A stretch of DNA of 64,000 nucleotides from Rhodococcus sp. KRD197 (lineage in GTDB: Bacteria; Actinomycetota; Actinomycetes; Mycobacteriales; Mycobacteriaceae): contig NZ_JABFAO010000016.1 of the NCBI RefSeq assembly GCF_017168235.1, positions 214,338 to 278,337 on the forward strand. Direction: 5' to 3'. Below the pieces are notes generated by a model. The model saw nothing but the letters and a program-made list of their open reading frames with translations. It did not search any database and had not been told where the DNA came from. The position numbers were made by a program, and so were the translations under genes. Shown one piece after another: positions 1 through 9,379 of the stretch; position 1 is the first letter of the stretch; every line of letters begins with the position of its first letter.

Positions 1-84
1 GTGCACCTGCCGCACGGTCTGGGGCTCCGAAGAATCCCAGAGATGATCCATCACTGCGCGCTCGAGTTCCCCTAGACCAGCCAT
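1..84 (-). CDS. blaI: BlaI/MecI-family transcriptional repressor, N-terminal 28 codons (runs off left edge)
   Basis: The minus strand from 84 reads MAGLGELERAVMDHLW followed by a segment ending PQTVRQVH. This is the start of the BlaI/MecI winged-helix family and closely resembles M. tuberculosis Rv1846c. Only the first 28 residues are inside the window; the rest of the winged helix and the dimerisation domain lie to the left. A purine-rich AGAGGA sits directly against the ATG, which is closer than ideal, so the start could differ slightly. Family members repress their own gene and target operons such as beta-lactamase or respiratory genes. A matching dyad lies just upstream at 119-137. Confidence 0.8.
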   Translation of the reverse strand, partial: MAGLGELERAVMDHLWDSSEPQTVRQVH

Positions 85-118
85 TCCTCTGAGTCTACGG
101 GTAGTCCGACGCAAATGC

Positions 119-137
119 GTACTACTCGGGGTAGTAC
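119..137. promoter_or_regulatory. Probable BlaI operator (perfect 7-bp dyad)
   Basis: GTACTAC (119-125), spacer TCGGG, GTAGTAC (131-137) form a perfect inverted repeat 35 bp upstream of the blaI start and about 100 bp before the + strand esterase start. BlaI/MecI proteins bind TAC/GTA-type dyads, so autoregulation is the likely role. It may also affect the divergent esterase-mprF transcript. The assignment rests on symmetry and position only. Confidence 0.6.
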
Positions 138-238
138 ATGAAATGCAACCGTTGTGTGATCCGTCATAGGCGACTCGCCGCCAGTTGTGCGACACCACGC
201 CGATCAGCTGAGAAGAGTGCTTATTCTGCATTCATGTC

Positions 239-1567
239 ATGGCCACGACGTCTCGACCGAGTCCGGTGAACTCGCTCGCGTCGCTCTCGCTGGTGAGCGA
301 TACGACCTTCGCCGTCGCATCGGTGGCGGGAGTCCTCGGTGCAATCTGGCTCCTTGCGTGCCGAAAGCGCTGGTATCTGCAGCGAGCGCTCCCCGCTTGC
401 CTCCTCGGCGCGGCAGCGGTGACGCTCGCGATCTACCTCGTCGTGGAGAAGCTGTGGCGGCCGTTTCCCGATCCGATCGAAATCCCCATCTACGTATGGA
501 TAGGCGTCGCACTCGCGGCCCTGCTACTGATGGTTCCGCGGACGCTCGCCGCTCGGAGGGTTCTCACCCGCGTCGTATCGGTCTTGGCGGCTCTGCTGGT
601 GGTGGTCGCGGCCGCAGCTCAGATCAACATGGTGTTCGCGGCATATCCCACAGTGGGTTCACTGTTCGGCCTCGCCGACGCCAACAGTGTGAGCCTCGAT
701 CAGGTGCCCGGACCGGAGGCTGATGTGGTCACCGGCAGCCCCCTCGACACGGTGTGGTCGCCCCCGCCCTCACTGCAGACCGAAGGAGAGCTGACCTCGG
801 CGACGATCGAGGCCACCGCGTCGAATTTCTCGGCTCGCCCTGCCCAGATCTACCTGCCGCCCGCCTACTTCGCCGACCCACGTCCGCTTCTTCCCGTGCT
901 GGTGCTGCTCGCTGGGCAGCCTGGGCAGCCCGAGGACTGGTTGAACGGGGGAAAGCTGGCCGAGACGATGAACGACTTCGCCCGAGATCATGCCGGTCTG
1001 GCACCCGTCGTCGTGGTTGCCGACGCGACGGGTTCCACCTTGGCCAACCCGCTGTGCGTGGATTCACCGCTCGGCAACGTCGACACGTACCTCTCGCGCG
1101 ACGTGCCGACCTGGATCGAGTCGACGTTTCAGGTCGACCCGAACCCTCGAAGCTGGGCCATCGGGGGCCTGTCCTACGGCGGTACCTGTGCAATCCAGAT
1201 GGCGACCAATCACCCTGACATCTACCCGACCTTCCTCGACCTTTCGGGGCAGATCGAACCGACTCTCGGTGATCGCAGCCGCACCGTGAACGAGGCGTTC
1301 GGCGGGGACGAGTCCGCGTTCGAAGCCGTCAACCCGATGGATCTGCTCGAAACGAAGCGGTTCCCCGACTCGGGTGGCGCGTTCGTGGTCGGCGCCGACG
1401 ACGACGAGTACCGGGCCGGCCAACAGGCGATGTACAAGGCAGCCGAAGCGGCAGGCATGGACGTTCGATACTCGGAAATACCCGGCGGCCACAGTTTCGC
1501 AGTCTGGTCCGAAGGTTTGAAGCAACAGTTGCCGTGGTTGATGCAGAGAGTAGGTCTGATCTCATGA
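239..1567 (+). CDS. Membrane-anchored alpha/beta-hydrolase (esterase family)
   Basis: The 442-residue protein has three to four hydrophobic segments in its first ~130 residues, then an extracytoplasmic esterase domain of the putative esterase/antigen-85-like fold from ~185 to the end. The nucleophile elbow is GGLSYGG with Ser312. A likely acid lies in GADDDEY (~388-394) and the histidine is His418 in GGHSF, so the triad looks complete. The substrate cannot be read; family members hydrolyse or transfer acyl esters at the cell surface. Its stop overlaps the next start (ATGA, 1564-1567), so it is co-translated with the MprF-like gene, suggesting a joint role in lipid or cell-envelope modification. 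Confidence 0.75.
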   Translation: MATTSRPSPVNSLASLSLVSDTTFAVASVAGVLGAIWLLACRKRWYLQRALPACLLGAAAVTLAIYLVVEKLWRPFPDPIEIPIYVWIGVALAALLLMVPRTLAARRVLTRVVSVLAALLVVVAAAAQINMVFAAYPTVGSLFGLADANSVSLDQVPGPEADVVTGSPLDTVWSPPPSLQTEGELTSATIEATASNFSARPAQIYLPPAYFADPRPLLPVLVLLAGQPGQPEDWLNGGKLAETMNDFARDHAGLAPVVVVADATGSTLANPLCVDSPLGNVDTYLSRDVPTWIESTFQVDPNPRSWAIGGLSYGGTCAIQMATNHPDIYPTFLDLSGQIEPTLGDRSRTVNEAFGGDESAFEAVNPMDLLETKRFPDSGGAFVVGADDDEYRAGQQAMYKAAEAAGMDVRYSEIPGGHSFAVWSEGLKQQLPWLMQRVGLIS

Positions 1568-4217
1568 CCGGTCCCGTCGACAGTGCCCCCGAGATGGCGT
1601 CCGACCGTGTCCCCGAGGACGCGGCTTCCACGCCATCGTGGTTCGCCCGCCGCAGCGCTCGATTCGGAGGTGCCTGGCGAGCTACGTCGCGGCAATTCGT
1701 GCGACTGCGCGCACTCGTGGTCTTCGGCGCAAAGGGTGCACCGATCAGCATCGCTTTGTTCTTCGTCGTGTCCGCTCTGGGCGTGCTTGCACTGCTGATC
1801 GGCGGGGACACGGTCCGCAGACAGCTCGCCCTGGGCATCGTGGCGTTCGAACACCTTCGAATCTGGACCGTTGTGACCTCCGGTCTGCTGGCGCCCGGGG
1901 TGATCGGGTACGTCGTGTTCGTCGTCGGCGTCTTCGTCGCCGCCGCCCCTATCGAACGCCGGATCGGTTCACGCAAATTTGCCGTGGCAGCGGTGGCGAC
2001 CCAGGTTCTCGGTGCCATAGCAGGTCTCGGTCTCGCGGCTCTTGCTCGTTTGTTCGACGCGAATTGGGGCTTTCGCCTGCATGTCGGTACGGCTGTGGGT
2101 CCGACCACCTGGATTGTCGGGGTGGTGATGGTGGCCAGCTCGCGGATGGACACTCTGTGGCGTCGGCGCATCCGGGTCGGCCTCCTTGCGCTGTTGATCA
2201 CCTTGGCACTGTTCAGTGGCCATCTCCAGGATGTCGTTCGGCTCGCAGCTGCCGTGGTGGGTCTGTTGCTCGGCCCCGTCCTTGTCGGCAGGTCCGCGCG
2301 GGGTCCGCGCTTGGCCGGCACCCAGCGCGAAGGCCGTGTCCTGGTGGCGCTCGTGGTTGCCGCAAGCGCGCTCGGGCCGCTGCTCGCGGCGCTCAGCCCG
2401 AACGCTGTGGGCCCGTTCGCGGTATTGCGTGAGGTGATTCGTGGCGTGCCCTACACACCGGGTGAGGTGCGCGAGATCTGCGCGGATTCCCCGGGCGACG
2501 CGGAGTGCCGTACCGGGTTGTTGGAGCTGCGTCTCGGCGGAGTGGGGCCGACGATCCTGTCGCTGATGCCCTCGATCTTTCTGCTGTGCCTCGCCGACGG
2601 TCTACGCCGCGGGCGGGCTGCGGCCTGGTTCGCGACGGTGGTCGCCCAGTGCGTGCTGCTGGTCGTCTCGATAGCGAACTACGCGATACGTTTCGTCGAG
2701 GCCGGCGACAACGACTCGGTCTTCTACGGTCTCGACTCGCCCACGGCCTACCGCACGATCGTGCCCTTTCTGCTGCCGCTCGCGGTGCTGGTGGTACTCC
2801 TGTTGACACGCAAATACTTCGACGTGACCGCGCCACGCGGTACTTACCGAAAGTTCACCGTGATCGGAGCCGCGACGGCCGCGATTCTGGCCGCGCTCTA
2901 CGTTCTCGGAGGGCTTCTCGCCCGGGGTGGATTCGACAACGAACCCACAGCTGCGGCCCTGATCGGCGACTTCCCGCAGCGACTTCTCCCACCTGTCTAT
3001 CTCCAGTGGCTCGATCCACGATTCCTCCCGGAAAGCACTCTCGCGACGGTGTTGTTCGAGTGGACCGGTGTGTTGTTCTGGGCCGTGCTGTGTATCGCGA
3101 TCCTGAGCACCTTCTCGACCTCGGCGGCCGATTCCGACAAGGGTGCAACCAATCGCGCACGGGCGATTCTGACCTCGAGCACTGGTAGTGCGCTGTCGTG
3201 GATGACTCTGTGGAAGGGCAACACGTATTGGTTCTCACCGGATGGAACCAGCTTCGTCGCGTACCGGGTGATCGCCGGTGTCGCTCTGACGACGGGCGAT
3301 CCGGTCGGGCCGCGAGAGCGGCTGCGCGAGAACGTCGTCGACTTCGCCGAGTTCGCATCGACCAACGGCTGGATACCGTGCTTCTACTCGGTCACACCGC
3401 AGGTACGCCAGATCACCGATGCTCTCGGATGGGGCGGTATCCAGGTAGGCGAGGAAACGGTCCTCGATCTCGAGAATCTGGCATTCACGGGCAAACGTTT
3501 CCAGGATGTTCGCACCGCGCTGAACCGTGCGAAGAAGGCGGGGATAAGCGCGGAATGGGTCAGCTTCCACGATGCACCGCTCGCGATCACGGACCAGATC
3601 ACGGCGATCTCGGAGGAGTGGGTCGCGGACAAGGGAATGCCGGAGATGGGGTTCACGCTCGGCGGTCTGGACGAAGTCGACGATCCGCACGTGAGGTGTT
3701 TGATCGCGGTCGACGAACACAGAACGGTGCACGGCATCACATCGTGGATGCCGGTATACGAGAACGGCAGGATCGTCGGCTGGACCTTGGACTTCATGCG
3801 TCGACGGTCGGAGGGGTTCCGGCCGACGATGGAGTTCCTGATCGCCTCGGCTGCGGTGTCGCTGAAGGAGGAGGGCGTGCGCATTCTGAGTTTGTCGGGG
3901 GCCCCTCTCGCGAAGGTCGTTGCAGATCGTGGAGCACAGTCGGGGCCCGAGGCGTCAGCGGAGACCACCGACGAGCTGACGTTCTCCCGGGTCCTCGATC
4001 GGCTGCTCGACCTGCTGGGCAGGACGCTCGAGCCCGTGTACGGATTTCGGTCGCTGCTTGCATTCAAGGCGAAATTTCAGCCGCGGTACGAACCCATGCA
4101 CATGACGTTCGCCGACCCCGCCGCGCTGCCGAGCATCGGGAACGCGATCGGTCGGGCCTATCTCCCCGACGTGTCGCTGGGAGATGGCATGCGACTGCTC
4201 AGAACCATGATCAAACG

Positions 4218-4221
<4 letters not shown>
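1564..4221 (+). CDS. MprF-like phosphatidylglycerol aminoacyltransferase (DUF2156)
   Basis: The ATG at 1564 overlaps the esterase stop by 4 nt, giving 885 residues; an upstream in-frame start at 1534 is less likely. The N-terminal ~240 residues form several membrane helices with a rhomboid-like look, followed by more helices to ~530. A soluble C-terminal half (from ~545) carries the DUF2156 acyltransferase fold, with the hallmark region GEETVLDLENLAF and FQDVRTALNRAKKAG. MprF-type enzymes use aminoacyl-tRNA to put lysine or alanine on phosphatidylglycerol and flip it, lowering negative surface charge against cationic peptides. Which amino acid is used cannot be told. The gene converges on the siderophore ATPase; the two stops share a TTAA at 4218-4221. 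Confidence 0.8.
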
Positions 4222-5071
<850 letters not shown>

Positions 5072-5075
<4 letters not shown>

Positions 5076-6178
5076 GCGGAAACCTTTCGGTTACTACGGA
5101 CGAGCAGATAGAGGAGAAAGGGTCCGCCGAGCGCGGACGTGACGATGCCGACCGGCAATTCGACGGGCAGCACTGTCCGCGCGATCAGGTCGCTGCCCAC
5201 GACAAGCAGCCCGCCCATGAGTGCGGACGCGAATATCGGGGGTCCCGGAGTTCGAAGGATGCGAAGGGCAATCTGAGGTGCAGCGAGCGCGACGAAGCCG
5301 ATGGGGCCGGCGGCCGCGGTCGCGATCGCCGCGAGCGCGACCGCGGCCAACAGCAGCGATGCTTGTCCATGTTGTAGGCGCACACCGAGTGATCGCGCGT
5401 TGTCATCGCCCAACCGAAGCGCGCCGAGGGTGAACGTGGACACGAGCGCGAAGCCACCGACGGTGACGATCGCGACCAGCACGGGCCACACCGTCGACCA
5501 GTCTGCGCCGTTCAGTGATCCGTTGAGCCACAGTTGCGCGCGCGAGACGTCGTTGATCTCCGCACTGATGAGCAGCCATCCGATCGCCGCGGTGAGCATC
5601 GCGTTGATGGCGATACCGACGAGAATCAGTCGAAATCCCTCGACCCCGCGTTTCCAGGCGAGCGCGTAGATGATCATTGCGGTGGCTACACCGCCGATGA
5701 GAGCGGCGAGGGGGAGTCCGAGAGTGGCGAGCAGACCGACGAAGGTACCGCCGCCGCCGAGCACGATCAGCGCGACTGCCGCTGCGCTGGCACCTGCCGT
5801 GATGCCGAGGATGTCGGGACTCGCGAGTGAGTTGCGTGCGATGGACTGCGTCACCGCCCCGGACATACCGAGTGCCACTCCGACGAGAATTCCGGTCAAC
5901 GACCGGGGTAGACGAAGGTCGATGACGATGAATCGATCGATACGCGAACCTCCACCCAGTAGGACATCGATCACTTGCGGAATGGACAGCGGGAAGTCGC
6001 CGCGGCCGATGTTGATGCAGAACACCAGGAAGAGCGCGGTGAGCATGGCGAGGGTCAGCAACACCATGATCGGTCGCCTGACCAACGAGACCGGACCTAC
6101 GCGGAACGCCGGTCGCGAAGGCACACGGCGACTCGGAGCGTCGACGGGTGCTGAAACAGGTTCTGCTTCGGTGGTCAC
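5072..6178 (-). CDS. FecCD-family siderophore ABC permease
   Basis: This 368-residue polytopic protein belongs to the FecCD/BtuC permease family. After a short cytoplasmic N-terminus it has about nine to ten membrane helices. Family signatures visible are DLRLPRSLTGILVGVALGMSG near residue 90 and GPIGFVALAAPQIALRI near 295, the latter being the coupling region that meets the ATPase. It starts with ATG at 6178, overlapping the upstream RDD-permease by 4 nt, and overlaps the ATPase downstream by 4 nt. It should pair with the upstream permease to form a heterodimeric channel for a ferric siderophore. The actual siderophore is not determinable. Confidence 0.9.
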
Positions 6179-7686
6179 AGGCTTGCCAGCTTTCGACGAC
6201 GAACCAAAGCAATGAAGAACGGAGCACCGAACAGTGCAAGGACGATGCCGACCTGCAACTCGCCTGGCCGGACCACGACGCGGCCGATGACATCAGCGAC
6301 CAGGAGCATCACCCCGCCCATCAGGCCCGCGTACGGAACCAGCCAGCGATAGTCGGGTCCGGTCACCACACGGGCGATGTGCGGCACGACGAGGCCGATG
6401 AACGCGATGGGGCCGCAGGCGGCGGTGGCTGCGCCGGTGAGCAATGTGATGGCGACGATGCCGACCGTGCGCGTGAGTGCGATGTTGGTGCCGAGGGAGC
6501 GGGCGACGTCGTCACCGAGACTCATGACGTTCAGGCCCGGGGTGCTCGCCAACGCAATGAGGACGCCGATCACGAGAAACGGCAGCACCTGCCACAGCAC
6601 GTCGAGGCCGCGGCCCGCGACCGACCCGACGGACCAGAATCGGTACCCGTCGAGGCTCGTCTGATCGAGAATGACGATGGCGTTGGTCATCGCCGCGAGA
6701 AAGAAGGCGACGCCAGCCCCGGCCAGCGCCAGATTCAACGGGCTCGCGCGGCCGTTTCCGATCGACGAGAGCCCGAAGACGACGACGCTGGCGAGCGCGG
6801 ACCCGGCGACAGCGAACCAGAGGTACTGGCTCGGGGAGTTGAATCCGAACAGGTAGATCGAGAGAACCACGAAGAATGCTGCGCCGGCGTTGAGTCCGAG
6901 CAGCCCCGCGTCGGCGAGTGGATTGCGGGTGTGTCCTTGAATCAACGCGCCGGCAATGCCGAGTGCGATGCCCACTACGAGAGCGAGCAGCGTCCGTGGA
7001 ACGCGGAGGGTCCGCACGATGATGTCGGTGTCGGTGCCCGTGCTGGACAACAGCGCGTGACCGATTTCGTCGAAGGTCAGAGGTCGGGCGCCTATTGCGA
7101 TACTGGCCAGGATCGCTGCCGCCAGTGCGACGGCCAGCACGATGAGACCGAGTATGCGGCGTCTGCGGATGCCCGCCACCGACGTGTCCTGGGGAACCTG
7201 TTCGAACAGTTCGTCGATGGCAGTTTTCTCGTGGACTACTTCGCTGGTTCCCCGGCCGATTCCCATTCTGCGGAGCGCAGCGCGCTTCGCTCCGATCGCG
7301 TCGCCGGTCACGCTGTCCCGGACGATGAGCGAGGCCCATCGTTTGCCGGTGCTCTGTCCTTCCCGGCCCTCACGGAAGCCCACGTTCCAGATGGCCACAC
7401 CTGCAGTCACCGCCAGCGCGATACTGCCGAACACGAAGCGATCGGCTTGGCCGCCACCGTTGGCCTCGCGCAGGGAGTCGACCACGGACCACCCGATGGC
7501 GAGAGGTATCAGAACGATCGCAAGGTCGACGATCGCTGCCCATGCTCGAGGTGTCCACCGCGCCGGACCACGAGGGATGTCCTCGGTGGCGAACGCGTCG
7601 TCGGAATCGAGGCGCGGGCCCACCGACAGCGCGGTGAGATCCGGAACCGACGAGGTGACCGGGTCGGCAGATGGTGTCGTCGTCAC
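6175..7686 (-). CDS. RDD-domain/FecCD fusion siderophore permease
   Basis: The 503-residue protein starts at a GTG (7686) with GAGGAG ten bases upstream. Residues ~40-160 form an RDD domain: PRAWAAIVDLAIVLIPLAIG as first helix, a second helix, then the conserved GQSTGKRWASLIVRDSVTG loop. Residues ~175-503 are a complete FecCD permease with VRTLRVPRTLLALVVGIALG and GPIAFIGLVVPHIAR signatures. FecCD permeases are normally ~330-350 residues without this extension. RDD domains are small membrane modules of unclear function, sometimes linked to ion transport. It is the first gene of the iron cassette and lies divergent from the FhuF-like gene across an IdeR box. Confidence 0.85.
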   Translation of the reverse strand: MTTTPSADPVTSSVPDLTALSVGPRLDSDDAFATEDIPRGPARWTPRAWAAIVDLAIVLIPLAIGWSVVDSLREANGGGQADRFVFGSIALAVTAGVAIWNVGFREGREGQSTGKRWASLIVRDSVTGDAIGAKRAALRRMGIGRGTSEVVHEKTAIDELFEQVPQDTSVAGIRRRRILGLIVLAVALAAAILASIAIGARPLTFDEIGHALLSSTGTDTDIIVRTLRVPRTLLALVVGIALGIAGALIQGHTRNPLADAGLLGLNAGAAFFVVLSIYLFGFNSPSQYLWFAVAGSALASVVVFGLSSIGNGRASPLNLALAGAGVAFFLAAMTNAIVILDQTSLDGYRFWSVGSVAGRGLDVLWQVLPFLVIGVLIALASTPGLNVMSLGDDVARSLGTNIALTRTVGIVAITLLTGAATAACGPIAFIGLVVPHIARVVTGPDYRWLVPYAGLMGGVMLLVADVIGRVVVRPGELQVGIVLALFGAPFFIALVRRRKLASL

Positions 7687-7813
7687 TGCGTGATGACTCC
7701 TCGCTGCGATAGATGGCGCGTCTTAGGTTACGGAACCCTTGTTCGTAGTGTGCGCTCAGGTAAGGGAAGGCATGCCGTATAGCGGCTACCCGAGTCCCAC
7801 ACCCCCGCCTACT

Positions 7814-7832
7814 AATGGTTAGGCTAACCTAC
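7814..7832. promoter_or_regulatory. IdeR/DtxR iron box between divergent iron genes
   Basis: The stretch GGTTAGGCTAACCTA matches the DtxR/IdeR consensus TTAGGTTAGGCTAACCTAA at 15 of 19 positions over 7814-7832. It sits between the GTG of the RDD-permease (7686) and the ATG of the FhuF-like gene (7853), so one site can repress both directions when iron is plentiful. This supports the iron-uptake reading of both neighbours. Confidence 0.85.
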
Positions 7833-7852
7833 ATCGAACGAACCGAAGGTTC

Positions 7853-8677
7853 ATGATGTCGACTCGAGGGAGTGTTCCGGTGTCCGTAGCAACCACGACT
7901 CACGATGCTGTGTCCACGACACGCGATGCTTGGGCCGATGTACGTCGTGCAACCGAACGAGGCGGCCAGGGCGGCCCATTGATGCGCGCAAGCGCGCGAC
8001 TGCGCTCACTCAATCCCGACTATCCGCGGATGTACGCGGTGGCGACGATGGCGAACGAGAGCAAGCGGCGGTGGTGGCAGCTCGCGGCCGGGCTGGACGA
8101 CGGCCGCGTGGAGCAGATGGTTGCTCGGTCGATGGAGGATCTCGAAGAACCCGAGTCTGCGGCGATCCAGGTTGCGACAGCCCTGGTGCACGCCGTGGTC
8201 GGTCGCGTGTCCGCCATGCTGGTGCTGGAGGGCCGCGCCTGGGACCCCGGCATCGACAACCTGTGGATTCATATGGACAGCGATGGGTGCATCGACTGGG
8301 CCGGCGTCACTTCGCCCGTACTGAGGGTGCTACCAGGCGACGCCCTGGCGGATGAGCCGGGTGCGGTGACGCTACCGTGCGAGCAGGCACTCCTGGTGTG
8401 GACGGCTCATCGGTGCATCACCTCCCTCGAGGCGGTGCTGCGCTCGTTCGCGAGCCGGTCACCCATCGATGCTCGCGTCTTCTGGAGCCTGGTGGGGGAT
8501 TCGGTGCTGGGCGCCTCCACTCTCGTTCCAGTACTGGCCGGGACCTATGCGTCGGAGAGTGCGCGGAGGGGTCAGGCGCTACTGGACGCATTCGTCGCGG
8601 CGGGCGCCCCCGTCCGAAACCGCCCCGTGCGAAATCGAACCGTGCCGATCGGCCGAATACGAGCGCGTGCATCGTAG
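7853..8677 (+). CDS. FhuF-like iron-siderophore protein lacking the Fe-S cysteines
   Basis: The 274-residue soluble protein begins at tandem ATGs (7853, 7856) with GAAGG upstream. The middle (LRSLNPDYPRMYAVATM, then RWWQLAAGLDDG, and a DNLWIHMDSDG block near 140) resembles the FhuF / IucA-IucC C-terminal group of ferric-siderophore reductases. True FhuF proteins end in a C-C-x10-C-x2-C [2Fe-2S] motif; here the C-terminus ends in an Arg/Val/Pro-rich tail without cysteines. A siderophore-binding or non-cluster reductase helper role is possible. The IdeR box 20 bp upstream and the divergent siderophore transporter give the functional context. Confidence 0.6.
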   Translation: MMSTRGSVPVSVATTTHDAVSTTRDAWADVRRATERGGQGGPLMRASARLRSLNPDYPRMYAVATMANESKRRWWQLAAGLDDGRVEQMVARSMEDLEEPESAAIQVATALVHAVVGRVSAMLVLEGRAWDPGIDNLWIHMDSDGCIDWAGVTSPVLRVLPGDALADEPGAVTLPCEQALLVWTAHRCITSLEAVLRSFASRSPIDARVFWSLVGDSVLGASTLVPVLAGTYASESARRGQALLDAFVAAGAPVRNRPVRNRTVPIGRIRARAS

Positions 8678-8680
8678 GGA

Positions 8681-8710
8681 TTGCTTAATGAGGTAAGCCT
8701 TGCCTATAGT
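8681..8710 (+). promoter_or_regulatory. IdeR-controlled promoter of the MrsI-like sRNA
   Basis: A -35-like TTGCTT (8681-8686), an 18-bp spacer and a -10 TATAGT (8705-8710) form a good housekeeping promoter. An IdeR/DtxR box, TGAGGTAAGCCTTGCCTAT (8689-8707), fills the spacer and enters the -10. It matches the degenerate consensus TWAGGTWAGSCTWACCTWA at about 16 of 19 positions. Iron-loaded IdeR bound here would block transcription, so the transcript should be made under iron limitation. Confidence 0.8.
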
Positions 8711-8715
8711 TGAGT

Positions 8716-8818
8716 CGTTACACACGAACGGACCGTGCCGGAGTCCTGAGGGCTGCAGAGACTCCCGGTCCTTGCGCGGCGGGCCTCACATTCACCGAAT
8801 GTGAGGCCCGCCGATTTT
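8716..8818 (+). ncRNA. mrsI: Iron-regulated small RNA, probable MrsI (ncRv11846) counterpart
   Basis: A ~100-nt transcript is predicted from the promoter at 8681-8710 to a T-rich stop near 8818, with no credible ORF inside. Its 5' half folds as a stem: GGACCG (8730-8735) pairs with CGGTCC (8766-8771) and GGAGTC (8740-8745) with GACTCC (8760-8765), with a TGCC bulge and a 14-nt apical loop CTGAGGGCTGCAGA (8746-8759). The 3' half is the terminator hairpin. In M. tuberculosis the IdeR-controlled sRNA MrsI lies directly before the thioesterase gene Rv1847 and the urease operon; the same two neighbours follow here. MrsI represses non-essential iron proteins when iron is scarce. Sequence identity to MrsI could not be checked. 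Confidence 0.75.
8778..8818 (+). terminator. Strong intrinsic terminator of the sRNA
   Basis: A perfect 16-bp inverted repeat (8778-8793 and 8797-8812) encloses a 3-nt loop ACC and is followed by GATTTT. It lies ~90 nt upstream of the thioesterase start, so it separates the sRNA from the gene behind it. Confidence 0.85.
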
Positions 8819-8906
8819 CCTGCATCCACGGTCGTGTAGTTCTGATTCGGCGGCGGTGATCGATCGTCGTTGCCGGAATGCACACTGGTGCGAGCGAGGA
8901 GAACCT

Positions 8907-9374
8907 GTGAGCGGGACTGAACACGAAACAGCGAATGGTGCGCCGAACCTCGGCGATATAGACCCAGCGCAGATGACCGAGCTGTGCGGTCGAGGCTTCG
9001 ACGGGGCAGTCGGCCTCGAGTACACCGACATCTCCGCCGACCATGTTCGCGCCACATGGGAGGTCACCCCAGCATTGCATCAACCGGCCGGCATCATGCA
9101 CGGCGGAGTGCTGTGCTCGGTGGTGGAGTCGCTCGCAAGTATCGGTGCGAGCGTCTGGCTGGGTGAGCGCGGGCACGTGGTCGGCGTGAACAACAACACG
9201 GACTTCCTCCGCGCATCTCGTCAGGGACGCCTCGTTGCCGAAGCGCGGCCGATACATCGAGGTCGAACACAGCAGATCTGGCAGGTCGACATCACCAACG
9301 AAGCCGGCAAGCACGTCGCACAGGGCAAGGTACGTCTGGCGAACATCGTCGATACCGAAAGTCTGGGACAGTAG
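8907..9374 (+). CDS. PaaI-family hot-dog thioesterase (Rv1847-like)
   Basis: The GTG at 8907, with CGAGGAG about ten bases upstream, gives 155 residues; the longer frame from 8856 has no ribosome site. Residues ~45-145 form a hot-dog thioesterase domain. The catalytic-type region is HQPAGIMHGGVLCSVVESLA, with the HGG motif and a helix Glu, followed by VVGVNNNTDFLRASRQG, typical of PaaI/DUF4442-like acyl-CoA thioesterases. Its place between the MrsI-like sRNA and the urease block matches M. tuberculosis Rv1847. The substrate is unknown; aryl- or short acyl-CoA hydrolysis is the usual activity. Confidence 0.85.
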   Translation: MSGTEHETANGAPNLGDIDPAQMTELCGRGFDGAVGLEYTDISADHVRATWEVTPALHQPAGIMHGGVLCSVVESLASIGASVWLGERGHVVGVNNNTDFLRASRQGRLVAEARPIHRGRTQQIWQVDITNEAGKHVAQGKVRLANIVDTESLGQ

Positions 9375-9379
9375 GTCCG

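Noticed and set aside
6148..7782. A 544-codon open frame on the plus strand
   Set aside because: It is antisense to the RDD-FecCD permease. Its composition is very rich in Asp, Glu, Gln and His with no domain.
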